This document shows, in pieces, positions 6,053-7,991 of a stretch of DNA of 7,991 bases (position 1 is its first letter; each line of letters begins with the position of its first letter). The position numbers and the translations under genes are program-made. The notes under the pieces are model-generated. The model was not told the DNA's origin, made no database searches, and worked only from the letters and a program-made list of their open reading frames with translations. The DNA is from Limnochordia bacterium (lineage in GTDB: Bacteria; Bacillota; Limnochordia; Darwinibacteriales; DTU012), in assembly GCA_007116995.1 (NCBI GenBank), contig SKHL01000032.1:1-7991 (forward strand), given 5' to 3'.

Positions 6053-7991
6053 ATGCATACCTTATGTCTAGTTCCCCACCAAACGCTAGCACGTAAATGG
6101 CGGCAATCGTCTCTCCGAGAGAACCAGCGATTGCGGCCTTTTTCCATTTCTGGTCTAGTATCGAGCTTGCTTAAGGAGAAAGGAGCGCCTTATCGCGAGA
6201 ATTCCTTATTAGAGATATTAGCGGTGGGAGAAGGAATATGGCATCATCAAACAGAGTTGGAGTACTTCCAACCTGTGTTGCAGTTTTCCGGATTTTTGCG
6301 GGACTTACATTCATTATTTCAACGGATCGCTATGGATGGCTCTGTGATTGATAGGATGCCAGATGCTGAGGCAGAAGAAATTATGCTTTTATATGGAGAC
6401 TATTACCAGCGATTAGAGGCTATGGGTGTGTGGGATCAGGCAACCCAGCTAAAAATGGCCATGCAGTATTGGCCCCAATCTCAGCTTCAGGCGGAAATAT
6501 CAGAGGTTGAGTTATACTATTTAGGAGAATTAAACCCGCAAGAGGAACGGTTTGTTCGGCTAATTACTGCGGATCGACCCACAGTAGTGAAAGGGTTTAG
6601 GGAAACAAGGGCCGAAATAACGACCGCTGTAGCAAAAGACCCAATAGTAGAAATTCACTATATTGCTAAACAACTTAAAAAAGCTATTCTGAGGGGTGAG
6701 AATCCAGAAAAACTAGGAATAGCTCTTCCTCAAATGGATCGATATTTACCTTTGCTAATACCCATTTTAGATGAATACGATATACCTTGGGTCAACCAAG
6801 CACCGGCCTTAACCCATGTACCCATGGGGCGGGCGGTATTAACGTTATTACAAGCAACCATAGCAAAGTGGCCAAAACACATGCTACAACAGCTGACAGC
6901 TCCTGGTTGGGGATTTCCATTCCTGTTAGGACAAAGCGAGAGGCGAGCTCTGAAACTAGCACCTCCTTTGCGTGGTTTATCGGCCTGGCAGGAGTACCTA
7001 GGGAGGTTTCCCGGGTGGAGTGACGTGCTTACTATATTAAATAATGCCAAGCATCTAAACAAAAACCTGCCGTTAAATGAGCATGTGGAGAATCTAAATC
7101 AGTTGTTAGCTGTGTTTCCTCCCCAAAAGTGGCCAGCGCAAACCGGTAACCAGTGGGCCACTCATTTACAGGCTTGTGAGGGAATAAATCATATCTGTAG
7201 CGGGTTTGCTATGAGTAGTCAATTGCTTAGCTTTGCACAATTTGTTAGTTTGCTAGAGACAGCATTTGCAGGGTATCGCTTACCACAAGCCCGCAGCTTT
7301 GTGCAGAAGGTATCCATTTCTACACTAGAGATGGCCATTGGGATGGATTTTCACATATTGTATGTACCTGGTATGATTGAGGCTGTTTTCCCAAAAGCAC
7401 CCAAGTTTGATTGGATTACTAAGGAAATGCAGACCCATAACGATCAGGTGGTGTTTGAGCAGATCGGTTATTCAGCTTGCCAAGTCTACGTTTCCTATCC
7501 CCAAGGAGACTTAGAAGGAAAGCCTAACATGAGATCACCTATTTTACCGCAGGCATCTTTCCGGATAGAAGTGGAACAGCCGAAACGGGGAGGAGCGTCT
7601 AAGTGGTTTCCTAGTAACGGTCTATTGCACGATTCATCGATCCGTGATGTTCTCGCTTCCTTTTATCAACAACGAGAACTCTCTGTCTCCCGGCTCAATC
7701 TATATGCCGATTGCCCATATCGCTTCTTTTGTAGTGAAATATTAAAGCTAGAAGCGGATGAAGTTGCTGATGATGAAATCACAGCACCAGAGGAAGGGCA
7801 GTTGATTCATGAAGTGTTGCGACGGTTTTGGGAGCAGCTAGGAAATGATCCTATCCAAGATATTTTAACCCAGTGTTATCAGGAAGCAGAGCAACGTTTG
7901 ACCGGGCGAGTGCGCAGAATGATTGAGCAGTTTACCCAAAAGGATTATGCCCTTGTTTCTGCAAGTGGGTATCGTCCAAGATATTTAGAAC
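6053..7991 (+). CDS. AddB-like PD-(D/E)XK nuclease/helicase-fold protein (3' truncated by window end)
   Basis: The frame is open for 646 codons to the window edge without a stop. In full-length AddB/AddA enzymes, this subunit helps process double-strand DNA breaks to a recombination (Chi-like) site. Recognisable parts are a helicase-fold region with the strand-loop GMIEAVFP (440-447), preceded by MDFHILYVP, as in the 'V-x-G-x-x-E-G-x-F-P' segment of AddB. Next comes the entry to the nuclease domain, SVSRLNLYADCPYRFF. Cys554 there corresponds to the first cysteine of the AddB iron-sulfur cluster. GQLIHEVLRRF follows, with His586 as the conserved nuclease-domain histidine. The D/E-x-K catalytic residues and the remaining cluster cysteines (expected C-x2-C-x5-C) would lie beyond the window. 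The N-terminus begins MHTLCLVPHQTLA, equivalent to the second strand of AddB. The Walker A segment that should precede it is absent, and the frame is stopped upstream at 5993. It may be a shortened AddB branch; a true AddB cannot be confirmed without the C-terminus and an addA neighbour. Confidence 0.8.
   Translation, partial: MHTLCLVPHQTLARKWRQSSLRENQRLRPFSISGLVSSLLKEKGAPYRENSLLEILAVGEGIWHHQTELEYFQPVLQFSGFLRDLHSLFQRIAMDGSVIDRMPDAEAEEIMLLYGDYYQRLEAMGVWDQATQLKMAMQYWPQSQLQAEISEVELYYLGELNPQEERFVRLITADRPTVVKGFRETRAEITTAVAKDPIVEIHYIAKQLKKAILRGENPEKLGIALPQMDRYLPLLIPILDEYDIPWVNQAPALTHVPMGRAVLTLLQATIAKWPKHMLQQLTAPGWGFPFLLGQSERRALKLAPPLRGLSAWQEYLGRFPGWSDVLTILNNAKHLNKNLPLNEHVENLNQLLAVFPPQKWPAQTGNQWATHLQACEGINHICSGFAMSSQLLSFAQFVSLLETAFAGYRLPQARSFVQKVSISTLEMAIGMDFHILYVPGMIEAVFPKAPKFDWITKEMQTHNDQVVFEQIGYSACQVYVSYPQGDLEGKPNMRSPILPQASFRIEVEQPKRGGASKWFPSNGLLHDSSIRDVLASFYQQRELSVSRLNLYADCPYRFFCSEILKLEADEVADDEITAPEEGQLIHEVLRRFWEQLGNDPIQDILTQCYQEAEQRLTGRVRRMIEQFTQKDYALVSASGYRPRYLE

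Noticed and set aside
6730..7062. Minus- and plus-strand ORFs within the AddB-like gene
   Set aside because: Both lie within the long open AddB-like frame, which reads through without a break and carries family motifs downstream.
2892..7991. Helicase plus nuclease neighbours as a possible anti-phage defence system
   Set aside because: The proteins match housekeeping-type families (Ski2-like helicase, Cof phosphatase, AddB-like), and there is no integrase, sensor, toxin or composition shift to mark a defence island.

Overview
The window looks like ordinary chromosomal DNA from a low-to-moderate GC Gram-positive bacterium, most likely Bacillota of a clostridial or Peptococcaceae-like lineage. 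The reasons are strong GGAGG-type ribosome binding sites, a mix of ATG, GTG and TTG starts, close gene packing, and an AddB-type rather than RecBCD-type recombination nuclease. The exact lineage cannot be read from the sequence alone. I see no tRNA, rRNA, CRISPR array, insertion sequence or phage gene.

Layout. (1) Bases 1-80 are the last codons of an unidentified plus-strand gene. (2) A 190-odd base spacer with a small hairpin leads to a complete ADP-dependent sugar kinase (ADP-glucokinase/phosphofructokinase family, 274-1692), an enzyme type best known from archaea. (3) Tail-to-tail with it, overlapping by 18 bases, is a minus-strand membrane-embedded M28-type zinc peptidase (1675-2844). (4) Head-to-head with the peptidase, 47 bases away, a plus-strand Ski2/Mtr4/HelY-like helicase (2892-5156) starts at TTG. 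It carries two C-x7-C pairs in the region where relatives have their arch insertion. (5) A Cof-type HAD phosphatase (5214-6035) follows after 57 bases that can form a bulged hairpin touching its ribosome binding site. (6) After 17 bases comes an AddB-like PD-(D/E)XK nuclease-helicase subunit (6053 onwards), which runs off the end of the window. Its N-terminus lacks the Walker A motif of full-length AddB.

How the genes fit together. The helicase, HAD and AddB-like genes point the same way with short gaps and may form one transcription unit. The AddB-like gene would be expected to continue into an addA-type partner beyond the window, giving a double-strand-break repair nuclease. The helicase is probably RNA-directed and the HAD enzyme is a metabolic phosphatase, so the unit looks like a housekeeping group of mixed function. 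The kinase and the peptidase are separate units. I found no convincing evidence for an undescribed multi-gene system. The points worth a second look are single-gene features: the bacterial ADP-dependent kinase, the cysteine-bearing helicase insertion, the split M28 domain and the Walker-less AddB-like protein.
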